DNA from: CAIUKX01 sp964580965
Lineage (GTDB): Bacteria > Bacteroidota > Bacteroidia > Flavobacteriales_D > Crocinitomicaceae
Direction: 5' to 3'
Assembly (NCBI GenBank): GCA_964580965.1
Contig: CAZOLZ010000066.1
Span: 1 to 8,856, forward strand
Length of the DNA stretch: 8,856 nucleotides
The notes beneath the pieces are model-generated. The model saw nothing but the letters and a program-made list of their open reading frames with translations. It searched no databases and had not been told where the DNA came from. Positions 1 through 7,610 of the stretch are shown here, in pieces; the stretch's first letter is position 1, and each line of letters begins with the position of its first letter. A program made the translations under genes and the position numbers.

Positions 1-184
1 TTTCTTTTTTGTTTTCTTTTTCTTTTCTTTTTCTTTTCTTTTTTGTTTTCTTTTTTGTTTTCTTTTTCTTTTCTTTTTCTTTTAATTGAAACTAATTAAC
101 TACTATTAAAAACCACTCTTTTTTCCACTCTTTTTGCACTCTTTTTTTTTCTTTTTTCTTTTTCACTGATGTGTGAAAATTTAT

Positions 185-199
185 ATCCGGAAGTCGGAT
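185..199. repeat. Short palindrome in first 3'-UTR repeat unit (imperfect)
   Basis: ATCCGG-AAG-TCGGAT is a six-base inverted repeat with a three-base loop and one non-Watson-Crick pair (G190 with T194). In the element's sense RNA that pair would be a C-A mismatch, so this copy would fold less well than its sister at 408-422. Confidence 0.6.
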
Positions 200-407
200 G
201 TTTAAAGTTTTTTTCTTTTTCTTTTCTTTTTTGTTTTCTTTTTCTTTTCTTTTTCTTTTCTTTTTTGTTTTCTTTTTTGTTTTCTTTTTCTTTTCTTTTT
301 CTTTTAATTGAAACTAATTAACTACTATTAAAAACCACTCTTTTTTCCACTCTTTTTGCACTCTTTTTTTTTTCTTTTTTCTTTTTCACTGATGGGTGAA
401 AATTTAT

Positions 408-422
408 ATCCGAAAGTCGGAT
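408..422. repeat. Short perfect palindrome in second 3'-UTR repeat unit
   Basis: ATCCGA-AAG-TCGGAT is a perfect six-base inverted repeat with a three-base loop, GC-rich relative to its surroundings. It could form a small hairpin in the 3' end of the element transcript. A role is not known. Confidence 0.65.
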
Positions 423-431
423 GTTTAAAGA

Positions 432-453
432 TTTTTTTCTTTTTCTTTTCTTT
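432..453 (-). promoter_or_regulatory. Polypurine-tract-like run overlapping the polyprotein stop
   Basis: Twenty-two consecutive purines on the coding strand run from the last two bases of the TAA stop into the 3' UTR. A polypurine tract primes plus-strand DNA synthesis and normally abuts the 3' LTR. Here similar but C-interrupted tracts recur at 208-304 and 1-83, so the functional tract is more likely the leftmost one. This copy may be a duplicated relic. Confidence 0.45.
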
Positions 454-3400
454 AATTATTTTTATTAACCATAAACATATAGATTAATCTAATAATTATT
501 ATTATTGCAAGAAAGATTCCGATTGTTGATGTTGAAATTGATAATATTAATTTGTTTACATAATAAATCAGTTTACTATTTTTTTCATTGATTATGTTCT
601 CAATATTTTCTTCGCTTTCGGTTAAGTGATCTGCATAAACAAAAAAATTTTCTTTTGTTTCATTAATCTTTTGTAAGTCAGCGACTTTTTCGATAATATT
701 AACAGAACTCAATATTTGTTTATCATGTTTAAAATTGAGTGATGTTATATTTTCATATTGAAGATTAAAAGCTAACCGCGTGTACTTTTTATCTTCTTCT
801 AAATAAGTTTTTGTTTTTCTTTTAATTAACAATTTTTTCGATTCTTTGAAATAAATTTGATCAATATGATTTTTACATGAAACTTTCTTTGAAGCGAGTT
901 TGATTATTTTTTCTTGAGTCATAAAGCAATTTAATGTTCGGTTGTTTATTTTGATTTTAATTGGAAAATCTTTGTAGCAAAACTCAGATTCGGTAATTAT
1001 TTCAATTTCGTCTATTTGTTTACACTGAGGAATAAATATGTTGCCTCTATTGCTGTAAAGAATCGCTTCATTGCCATTGTAATCAAAAAATTTGAAAAAC
1101 TCATCATCCATTTTCGAGTATAAATTGATGAACGATTTGTACATTTGACATAACTTTTCATTTGTAAGTTGAACAATTTGCAAAAGTAAATTAGTTAGTC
1201 GGAAGTCTTTATAATCTATTTCTGATAATATTAGGCTGTCGATTACTTTTATTGATCTTTGAGCTTTTTCTAATTTGCCGCTTTTTTTATCAGTAGTTAA
1301 ATATAATCCTTCGGCGGTTTCTATTGAAGAAATGTTATTACAAAGTTTTACATTTTTCATTGCTTGAAATACTTTGTTCTCATTCTTATTAAAATATAAG
1401 TTTCTTGTGTTTACTAAGAAAACTCTTTCAACAATTTTGAATGGACATTCATTTATAATATTGTCCCATATTAAAATAGAGTGTTTTATTTTACAATGGC
1501 CTGATTTTATATCACAATGATTTATTGTTTCGGTATTCATGTGAATAGGGCCATTTAAGTTTTCTCCAGTGATTGATTTTTTTTCAAGTTCGCATTCTTC
1601 AAAGGTTTGATTTATGCTGTGCATCCAATAATAATCCAAATTAACATATTTGTGTGAGTTTTCTGTTTCGCAATAATTTCCATTGCATATCATTCTATTA
1701 CGGCCACATTTTTTTGTGTAAACCATTTCAATGCAATCTTCTTTTGTTAAGTGTTTTATTTCTGTTTCTTCTTCTCTAGTTTTTGTTCCAATGAAATCCA
1801 TGTAAGTTGTAATAGTTATTTGTTTTTTAGTGCACAACCAACCAAAACCGTTTATAATCATATCATCTTTTATTAACACATTATAATATTGATCTTTTTG
1901 TTGTTTATTTTCTGTTTTGTATTGACATGATTCAGGTAAGTCCCAAATTGCTTTATGTTCATTAATTTCACAAAAATTAAATTTATCTTTTATTTTTAGT
2001 GCATTTGACGATTTCAAGCCAATAAGCAATATTAAAAATAATAATTGAATTATTTCTAATTTTTTGTATGTGTGTGTGTGTACTGTATGAACGGCTATAT
2101 TCGCAGACTCAACTGGTTTTGTAATAGAGTTCCAGTATTCTTCTATGCATTCTAAACTATCAAAATTTTCTTCTGGTTCCCAAGTACATTCATCTTCAGA
2201 GTAATCAACCCATTTCACGTAATATTGAATTTTACCATGTCTGTAACGATGTTTTAATATTTTTTCGACATCATAATGTTCATTTTGATTAGTGTCAAAT
2301 AGATCATCAGAAATAACTTTTATTCTTGATTTTGGGATTGATTGCTTTAACTCTTTTCCTTTTTCATTTCTTAGCCAGTAGTTTCCTTTTTCAGTAATTC
2401 CACTCACTTTAAAAATTCCAATATATTTAGGTTCTAATTTACGTTTTAATCCCAGTGATTTTATTGTAACTGTGTCGCCAATTTTTAACTGTTTTTCACA
2501 CACATTTTCGCGTTTGTTTTGAATATCTATTTGTTTCAATTTATTTTTATCAATATTCTTTTCTGCTAATTTAGATGTGTTTTCTATTAGATTTTTAATT
2601 TCCAAAGAACGTTTTTCACTATCTCGGTGTGATTCGCTTTTATAATCGTCAAAATGATTCATTCTCCGACCAAACGTCAATTCAAACGGTGTAAATCCTG
2701 TAGAACTGTGTATTCTCGTACGATATGCAAGCAACACATATGGTAACCAATCGTTCCAGTTTGAAGGATTATCTTCTGCATGTTTACGAATGCATTTGAT
2801 TATTGTTGAATTCAATCTTTCTGTAAGTCCGTTCGTTCTTGGGTGATATGGAGAAGTTACGCGATGCTCGATTCCACACACATCAGAAAGATCAGAGAAC
2901 TCAGCGTTTACAAATTCTTTGCCCTGATCAGTTAATATCTCCTTTGGTGGTCCGAAAATCGATATGTAATGCCAGAACTTTTTCTTTATTTCTTGTTTGG
3001 TTTTAGAACGAATTGGCATCGCCCATGGATATTTAGTTGTAGAATTTGTGATAACAATGACTCCAATGTAACCTGATGTAGTAGAAGGCAATCCAAATAC
3101 TAAGTCAAGTTGAATTCTATCATGCAAGCCAACAGTAGGAAGTGCCATTGCAAGTGATTCACTAGTAGGTTTTACTTCGTGTCTAATACAAGTTAAGCAT
3201 CTATCAATATGATGTTTAATATCTTTAAACATATTTTTCCAATAATAGTTCATCTTCAATCTTTCGTATGTTGTTTGTGCTTGAAAATGACCTAACAAAT
3301 GAGATCTGAGAATAATATGTTTTCTTTCTTCTACTGGAGGCACTACTAACCAAGTATCTTTATCTTTATATTTAATAATATCTTTTTCAATTTTAAAACG

Positions 3401-6400
3401 TTCTGCTTGTGCTCTAATACGCTTTATTTGTTTTTTAGTAGAAGTAGGCATGTGTTTACGATTTTTCAAGTAGTAAAGCAGATGATCGTCTTCATAAGGA
3501 TCTAGCGTCTTCGATGATGTGTCTTCATCAATCGTTTGTTCATTTACTTCTTCAGTTAGTAGAACAGGTCTACTTAACGCATCTACGTTATTATGTTTTC
3601 TTCCAGGTCTATGAATTATCTTCATTCTATCTCCTTGTAATATATTAGCCCATCTTGCTAATCTTCCAACAGGTTCTGTAATAGACATCAACCAGAGTAA
3701 TGCTCGATGATCAGTTACAACAGTGTACTCAGTACCATATAAATAATGTCGAAAATGTTTAACTGCCCAAACAACAGCTAAGCACTCTTTTTCTGTTATG
3801 CCGTAATGGACTTCAGCTCCTTTAAGCTTTCGTGAAGCATATGCTACAACGTAATCGTTTTCTTTATCATCTTTCTGTGCAAGGATTGCTCCAATTGCGT
3901 ATCCGCTAGCATCAGTGTATAAAATGAACGGAATAGACAAATCTGGCTGTCTTAGAATAGGACGTGAAATAAGTTTGTTTTTCAGCTCATTAAACGCCTT
4001 TTCGCAATCTTCATTGAAATTCCACTCATTTTCCTTCTTTAGTAGATCTGTCAGCGGTGCTGTTATTTTGGAATAACCTTCAATGAATTTTCTGTAAAAT
4101 CCAGTAAGTCCTAAAAATACTTGAATTTCTTTAATATTTCTAGGTTGTTTCATTTTAGAAACAGATAAGATTTTATCTTCATCCATTTCAACAGTATCAC
4201 CTGTTATAACAAAACCTAATAACTTTATTTTCTGTGCAAACCAAACACATTTTTCTGGATTAATTCTAAGATTTGCATTTTTTAATAGTTTGAAAACCAT
4301 GCTTAAATCCTCGAAATGTTGTTCAAATGAATTCGAATGCACAACAATATCGTCAATGTAGTTTTCAACGCATGAACAGTTTCCAAAAACTTGTTTCATT
4401 ATTCGACTGAAATAAGAAGGTCCGTTTCGAACTCCAAAAGGCAATCTAAGACATTCGTAATGGCCATCTGGTGTAGAGAACGCGGTATATTTTATTGAAT
4501 CTTCTTGAATTTTTATTTGCCAATATCCAGCTTTTAAATCGATTATTGAAAAGAATTTAGATCCTTTCAAACGATCAATCATGTCATCTATTCTGGGTAG
4601 TGGATGTACATCAGTGTGTGTAATTTTGTTCAATTTTCTATAATCTACGCAGAATCGATCACCACCGTCCTTTTTAGGAACAATGATTACAGGAAAAGAA
4701 TAACTACTTGTGGATTCTCTTATTACGCCAGCTTTTAACATCTTATCAACTTCTTTTTTGATGCTGTTGCGTTCTGATTGTGATTTTCTATACGGCGGAA
4801 TATAAATAGGCTCGTCCGACATAAGTTTCAATTTAAATTCATCAATGTTACAAATGCCTATTTCATCGTATGAATAAGCAAATGCAGATCGATTATCTTT
4901 TATCCAACTTCTTATTTGTTGTGTTTTCTCTTCTCCTAAAGATTCTTCATCAGGAATTACGGCTTTGAGTTCTTCTACTTCCCAAGAATCTTCTTCTAAG
5001 CTGTCTTCTTTTTCGAAGTGTTCTGACAAATAAATGTTTTCAATCTCTTCTTCAACTTCTGTATTTTCGGGTAATATGAGTGTGCCCTCATATGGATTAA
5101 CAGTTGCTTTATTATGTACTAACCAGTCCAATCCTAGCAAAACATCAATTTTATCATTCTCCATAACAACAAATTTCATCTTACTATATCTGTTTTCAAT
5201 AATAACATCTAATGGAACGGTAATTAATCCTTTTATTGTTTTACCATTTGCTAACCGTATTTCTGTTGTTTTCTTTGAAAATTCTACATTATTTTTTTCT
5301 GCCATTCTTTTAGACATTATTGAAACAGTTGCGCCAGTATCAATAACACATTGCAAAAGTTTTCCATCTATCTTAGCTTGGACTGACATTAGCTTTTGAT
5401 TTCCTTTTACATTAACTGTGTTTATCATGTATTGATCTGATGACGTTGAGGTAAGTTTTTTCTTATTATCTCCTGTTCTTACTGCGGTTTTACGGAATTC
5501 TAAAGCCATACTAGCAGTTTTCGGTTCAATTCTCTTAGTACATTCGTTTGCGTAATGACCTTTTCCTTTACATTTGTAACAAGTAATACCATATTGTTTA
5601 TCAGTATTCTCTTTTGGTTTTTCATAAGTTGGCTTATAAGTTGGCTTATAAGTTGGCCTCTCTATTTGTTTTAAGTTCTGTTGAGGTCTAAATCTATTAA
5701 TTTCTTTTCTGAAGTTGTTTGTCTTCATATTGTTTCTATCAGCATAAATTGCTTCTCTTCTATACTGACAACTTTTGTAGTACGTTTCATTCTTTATAGC
5801 AAGGTCTTTTGCAATGTCTATAAATCTTGGTTCATCAAATGCAACTCTTTCCGATAATTCACTACGCAATCCTGCTATGAAATATTGTACTTGATCTACT
5901 TCTGACATTGCTTGAATCTGACAACAAAGTGTGTCAAACTCGTCAATATAATCTGCAACAGATCCAGTCTGTCTCAATTCTCTTAGTTTCGTTCGCAACA
6001 ATGTTTGCAAGTTTTGAGGCTGGTATCTGTCATAAAATTTCTCTTTAAAAGTTCTATAAGTAATATGTGTGTTTGAACGACTTTCTAAGTTCCTGAAAAA
6101 TAATAAAGCAGAATCTTTTATTAAAGAAATACATGTCATTAATTTCTCATTCTCTGACACTCTGAATTGTTTAAAATACAATTCCATCTTGTAGAACCAG
6201 GTATCTACATTTTCTTTTGATTTGCCACTAAAGGCGTGTAAAAATTTTCTAGCATCTAGTTTTTCTTCTCTTGAATATCTTTGTTGATTTACTTCTTCAG
6301 GTGTACTATATCTTACTGACGAGGTAATCGGTGGTCTAAACGAACTGATATCATCAATTTGATCTCTATGTATTCTCCTAGGCATATTGTTCTGATATTG

Positions 6401-7204
6401 ATGAAAATCATTCGCTAGTCCATATCTTCTTGTATTTAAAGCTTCTGCTTCTTCATTTCTTGGCATGTTTATCATACTATATCTTTGATTTCTGTTATTA
6501 TTTCTGTCATAACCGTACATTCTTTGATTATTTTGTGGTTCTCTTGCTTCGTTTTCGTAAATATTATCATCATACGATAATAATTCATTTTCATTTCTTT
6601 CGGGAATTATTTCTCTCCCATCTTGATCTAAGTCAATAATTGATGGTGGCCTAGGCATTCTATTGTTTTCCTGGTGTTCATTGAGGCTATCATTTTCTAA
6701 CACTTCAATGTCATTGTTTTCTGCTCTATTTCTTTCTCTATTATTTTCTCTATTATTTTCTCTAGCTGCGAGGTATTCTCTTCCCAGCTGTTCTTCTCTT
6801 CTAAGTGCTTCTAAACGTTGCTGTTCAGCTTCGTTTGCTCTTCTTAATGCTTCATGTCTCTGTCTTTGAGCTTCATCGGCTCTTCTTTGTGCTTCTGCAC
6901 GTTGTCTTTCGGTTTCCATAAGTCTTTGCTCTATTGTATGGTAATTATTTTGCATGTTTCTCACGCGATTATTTAGCTCTGCATTGGATCTCTCAAGTCT
7001 ATTTATGAATGATTGTGATGCATTCAAACCAATTCTATCTCGGTTTACATCCAATGATCTGTTTCGTCTCTGCAGAGACGCATGACTTGCTTCATCTGTA
7101 AAGATATCATTATCTCTTAGATTGTTTCCAATGTTTGGTCCTCCTGCGTTGGATTCCCGTGGCTTAATTGGTTCCATACCTAAAAATCTTCTTATTTGGC
7201 TCAT
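452..7204 (-). CDS. Gag-protease-RT-RNase H-integrase-chromodomain-Env-like fusion polyprotein, 2250 aa
   Basis: This encodes all retrotransposon proteins in one frame. Residues 64-148 form an Arg/Glu/Gln-rich coiled coil. Residues 318-480 are a Gag capsid-like domain (retrotrans_gag type). A CX2CX4HX4C zinc knuckle lies at 542-555 (C542, C545, H550, C555). The aspartic protease has DTGA at 622-625 and LLGLDW near 689-694. Reverse transcriptase spans about 800-975, with catalytic D889 in FSIIDLKAGYWQI and YIDD at 949-952. RNase H has D1098, E1140, D1165 and D1208. Integrase has H1302, H1306, C1336 and C1339, then D1366, D1426 and E1462 (D,D35E), and a GPF/Y-like module at about 1572-1632. The chromodomain is at 1643-1694 and the envelope-like region at about 1708-2250. 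The start is well fixed: an in-frame TAG lies nine bases upstream of the ATG, and the context has A at -3. There is no gag-pol frameshift, as in S. pombe Tf1. Protein ratios must then be set by processing, splicing or degradation. Domain calls to the chromodomain are secure; the envelope assignment is an inference from topology. Confidence 0.95.
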   Translation of the reverse strand: MSQIRRFLGMEPIKPRESNAGGPNIGNNLRDNDIFTDEASHASLQRRNRSLDVNRDRIGLNASQSFINRLERSNAELNNRVRNMQNNYHTIEQRLMETERQRAEAQRRADEAQRQRHEALRRANEAEQQRLEALRREEQLGREYLAARENNRENNRERNRAENNDIEVLENDSLNEHQENNRMPRPPSIIDLDQDGREIIPERNENELLSYDDNIYENEAREPQNNQRMYGYDRNNNRNQRYSMINMPRNEEAEALNTRRYGLANDFHQYQNNMPRRIHRDQIDDISSFRPPITSSVRYSTPEEVNQQRYSREEKLDARKFLHAFSGKSKENVDTWFYKMELYFKQFRVSENEKLMTCISLIKDSALLFFRNLESRSNTHITYRTFKEKFYDRYQPQNLQTLLRTKLRELRQTGSVADYIDEFDTLCCQIQAMSEVDQVQYFIAGLRSELSERVAFDEPRFIDIAKDLAIKNETYYKSCQYRREAIYADRNNMKTNNFRKEINRFRPQQNLKQIERPTYKPTYKPTYEKPKENTDKQYGITCYKCKGKGHYANECTKRIEPKTASMALEFRKTAVRTGDNKKKLTSTSSDQYMINTVNVKGNQKLMSVQAKIDGKLLQCVIDTGATVSIMSKRMAEKNNVEFSKKTTEIRLANGKTIKGLITVPLDVIIENRYSKMKFVVMENDKIDVLLGLDWLVHNKATVNPYEGTLILPENTEVEEEIENIYLSEHFEKEDSLEEDSWEVEELKAVIPDEESLGEEKTQQIRSWIKDNRSAFAYSYDEIGICNIDEFKLKLMSDEPIYIPPYRKSQSERNSIKKEVDKMLKAGVIRESTSSYSFPVIIVPKKDGGDRFCVDYRKLNKITHTDVHPLPRIDDMIDRLKGSKFFSIIDLKAGYWQIKIQEDSIKYTAFSTPDGHYECLRLPFGVRNGPSYFSRIMKQVFGNCSCVENYIDDIVVHSNSFEQHFEDLSMVFKLLKNANLRINPEKCVWFAQKIKLLGFVITGDTVEMDEDKILSVSKMKQPRNIKEIQVFLGLTGFYRKFIEGYSKITAPLTDLLKKENEWNFNEDCEKAFNELKNKLISRPILRQPDLSIPFILYTDASGYAIGAILAQKDDKENDYVVAYASRKLKGAEVHYGITEKECLAVVWAVKHFRHYLYGTEYTVVTDHRALLWLMSITEPVGRLARWANILQGDRMKIIHRPGRKHNNVDALSRPVLLTEEVNEQTIDEDTSSKTLDPYEDDHLLYYLKNRKHMPTSTKKQIKRIRAQAERFKIEKDIIKYKDKDTWLVVPPVEERKHIILRSHLLGHFQAQTTYERLKMNYYWKNMFKDIKHHIDRCLTCIRHEVKPTSESLAMALPTVGLHDRIQLDLVFGLPSTTSGYIGVIVITNSTTKYPWAMPIRSKTKQEIKKKFWHYISIFGPPKEILTDQGKEFVNAEFSDLSDVCGIEHRVTSPYHPRTNGLTERLNSTIIKCIRKHAEDNPSNWNDWLPYVLLAYRTRIHSSTGFTPFELTFGRRMNHFDDYKSESHRDSEKRSLEIKNLIENTSKLAEKNIDKNKLKQIDIQNKRENVCEKQLKIGDTVTIKSLGLKRKLEPKYIGIFKVSGITEKGNYWLRNEKGKELKQSIPKSRIKVISDDLFDTNQNEHYDVEKILKHRYRHGKIQYYVKWVDYSEDECTWEPEENFDSLECIEEYWNSITKPVESANIAVHTVHTHTYKKLEIIQLLFLILLIGLKSSNALKIKDKFNFCEINEHKAIWDLPESCQYKTENKQQKDQYYNVLIKDDMIINGFGWLCTKKQITITTYMDFIGTKTREEETEIKHLTKEDCIEMVYTKKCGRNRMICNGNYCETENSHKYVNLDYYWMHSINQTFEECELEKKSITGENLNGPIHMNTETINHCDIKSGHCKIKHSILIWDNIINECPFKIVERVFLVNTRNLYFNKNENKVFQAMKNVKLCNNISSIETAEGLYLTTDKKSGKLEKAQRSIKVIDSLILSEIDYKDFRLTNLLLQIVQLTNEKLCQMYKSFINLYSKMDDEFFKFFDYNGNEAILYSNRGNIFIPQCKQIDEIEIITESEFCYKDFPIKIKINNRTLNCFMTQEKIIKLASKKVSCKNHIDQIYFKESKKLLIKRKTKTYLEEDKKYTRLAFNLQYENITSLNFKHDKQILSSVNIIEKVADLQKINETKENFFVYADHLTESEENIENIINEKNSKLIYYVNKLILSISTSTIGIFLAIIIIIRLIYMFMVNKNN
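470..559 (-). other. C-terminal transmembrane anchor of the envelope-like region
   Basis: Residues 2216-2245 are a long run dominated by Ile, Leu, Val and Phe, with a five-isoleucine core, flanked by Lys/Asn residues and followed by a very short polar tail (MVNKNN). This is the expected membrane anchor of a viral envelope protein. Ty3/gypsy Pol proteins themselves have no membrane segment. Confidence 0.85.
1994..2053 (-). other. Internal signal-peptide-like segment at the pol/env junction
   Basis: Residues 1718-1737 contain an uninterrupted Leu/Ile/Phe core preceded by Lys-Lys and followed by a small-residue stretch (SSNA) that fits a signal peptidase site. It lies 24 residues after the chromodomain, in an otherwise soluble polyprotein. 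In the full polyprotein it would act as an internal membrane segment. In a spliced envelope product it would sit close to the N terminus. No Met codon occurs between the chromodomain and this segment. Confidence 0.7.
2067..2081. repeat. Short (TG)n/(CA)n microsatellite at the pol-env seam
   Basis: About six TG dinucleotides on the plus strand encode the HTHT linker on the minus strand. They lie between the chromodomain and the signal-peptide-like segment, immediately after the candidate splice acceptor ending at 2083. Dinucleotide tracts are prone to slippage, so this is a likely point where reading frames could be joined or separated. Confidence 0.7.
2123..2278 (-). other. Chromodomain with intact aromatic cage
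   Basis: Residues 1643-1694 show the chromodomain signature: YDVEKIL, then YYVKWVDYSEDECTWEPEEN, then a C-terminal helix with IEEYW. By analogy to HP1, the methyl-lysine cage would be Y1644, W1665 and Y1668, all present. Chromoviral integrases with a complete cage are thought to steer integration toward methylated histone H3. It follows integrase directly, as in other chromoviruses, but here it is not at the protein's C terminus because the envelope-like region follows. Confidence 0.93.
5621..5656 (-). repeat. Three 12-bp tandem repeats encoding PTYK/PTYK/PTYE in Gag
   Basis: Residues 517-528 are three near-identical four-residue units just before the CCHC zinc knuckle. The DNA repeats with a 12-bp period, which suggests recent slippage duplication. 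The basic, Pro-rich linker probably contributes to RNA binding by nucleocapsid. Confidence 0.8.
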
Positions 7205-7336
7205 TTTACTCTATTATCTCTTTTTTTTCTATGTGTTTACCTGAACTAATACTTAATTCTAGATTACTTTCACTCACTGAAAATTCTCTATCAAACACTA
7301 ATTTGGATCTTAAATCTAAATTCTATAGATTTTTCT
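7205..7336 (-). other. Untranslated leader between primer-binding site and gag
   Basis: This is AT-rich noncoding sequence between the putative primer-binding site and the polyprotein ATG, where packaging and dimerisation signals would be expected. An in-frame TAG at 7211-7213 separates it from the frame and fixes the start at 7204. I see no ORF and no strong structure in it. Confidence 0.65.
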
Positions 7337-7348
7337 AAGCTGCTACCA
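7337..7348 (-). promoter_or_regulatory. Primer-binding site, probably for initiator Met tRNA
   Basis: On the coding strand the sequence reads TGGTAGCAGCTT. TGG complements the universal CCA tail. The next T implies U72, and hence the A1:U72 pair typical of eukaryotic initiator tRNA. The first nine bases, TGGTAGCAG, match the complement of the metazoan initiator tRNA 3' end; later bases diverge. It begins two bases after the LTR end, the usual spacing in Ty3/gypsy elements. Confidence 0.65.
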
Positions 7349-7578
7349 CTTGTTAACTTAAGACCTATTCTGTGAATAAATATTAAGTTAATTTCTAAAA
7401 CTAATTATTTTTATTTTCTGAACGAAGCTAATTGGCTAATCTTTTTACTTAAGATTTTCTTAACTTATCTTAACAAAGTTAATTGATTATTTTATAATCC
7501 TATTTCTTATGTTTTTCCTTAACTTATGCGAAAGACTTAAAAATAAAATAAAAGATTTGTAAGTTATTTTTACTAAAT

Positions 7579-7584
7579 TTTATT
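7579..7584 (-). terminator. Candidate AATAAA polyadenylation signal in the LTR
   Basis: AATAAA on the minus strand lies about 55 bases downstream of the TATA box. This suits the R region of an LTR, where the 3' copy would set transcript end formation. Such hexamers arise often in AT-rich sequence, so this is tentative. Confidence 0.3.
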
Positions 7585-7610
7585 GTTAAAACTAATCTAA
7601 AAATGAGCGT

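Larger units (their letters stand above)
1..451. repeat. 222/223-bp tandem repeat with purine-rich tracts, 3' untranslated region of the element
   Basis: Positions 1-207 and 223-430 are near identical at an offset of 222, becoming 223 after a one-base T-tract indel. I see only two substitutions: T172 versus G395, and G190 versus A413. A third, partial unit starts at 431 and runs to the stop codon. Each unit has a long C/T tract (A/G on the coding strand) built from 11-12-base units. This is followed by a unique AT-rich stretch, three CACTC-T(n) micro-repeats spaced 11-12 bases apart, and a small palindrome. There is no gene here. Position after env and before the expected 3' LTR makes it the element's 3' UTR. 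Tandem repeats at this place are known from plant Ty3/gypsy elements, where they can seed satellites. The array probably continues past the left edge. Confidence 0.9.
452..2083 (-). other. Envelope-like glycoprotein region fused after the chromodomain
   Basis: Residues 1708-2250 of the polyprotein read as a type I membrane glycoprotein. A hydrophobic signal-peptide-like core is at about 1718-1731, with a plausible SSNA cleavage site ending at 1736. A roughly 475-residue ectodomain follows, with 17 cysteines, dense between 1745 and 1955. Five N-X-S/T sequons fall at N1865, N1957, N2088, N2152 and N2181, all in the ectodomain. A strong transmembrane helix at about 2218-2241 leaves a short basic/polar tail. 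No furin RXXR site followed by a hydrophobic fusion peptide is evident, which argues against a class I retroviral Env. The spacing of cysteines and aromatic residues from 1789 to 1920 (GWLC, DFIG, EDC, KKC, YYW, GPI, IW) loosely recalls class III glycoproteins of negative-strand RNA viruses, but I cannot assign a family by eye. No Met codon lies near the signal peptide, so independent translation would need splicing; otherwise polyprotein cleavage is required. Confidence 0.7.

Noticed and set aside
1..451. CRISPR-like spaced repeats
   Set aside because: The repeat is a head-to-tail 222-bp duplication without distinct spacers, in a eukaryotic retrotransposon 3' UTR.
1..451. 3' LTR inside the left part of the window
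   Set aside because: The TGTTACAATC start and other sequence of the putative 5' LTR are not found there; the stretch is purine-tract repeats only.
5034..5399. Plus-strand open frame of 121 codons
   Set aside because: It lies antisense within the protease-coding part of the polyprotein, is Ser/Ile/Phe-rich as expected for the complement of acidic/Lys-rich coding sequence, and has no recognisable domain.
6430..6869. Two plus-strand open frames of 68-69 codons
   Set aside because: They are antisense to the Gag N-terminal coiled-coil and low-complexity region. Their Leu/Ser/Phe-rich sequence is the shadow of Arg/Glu/Asn codons.
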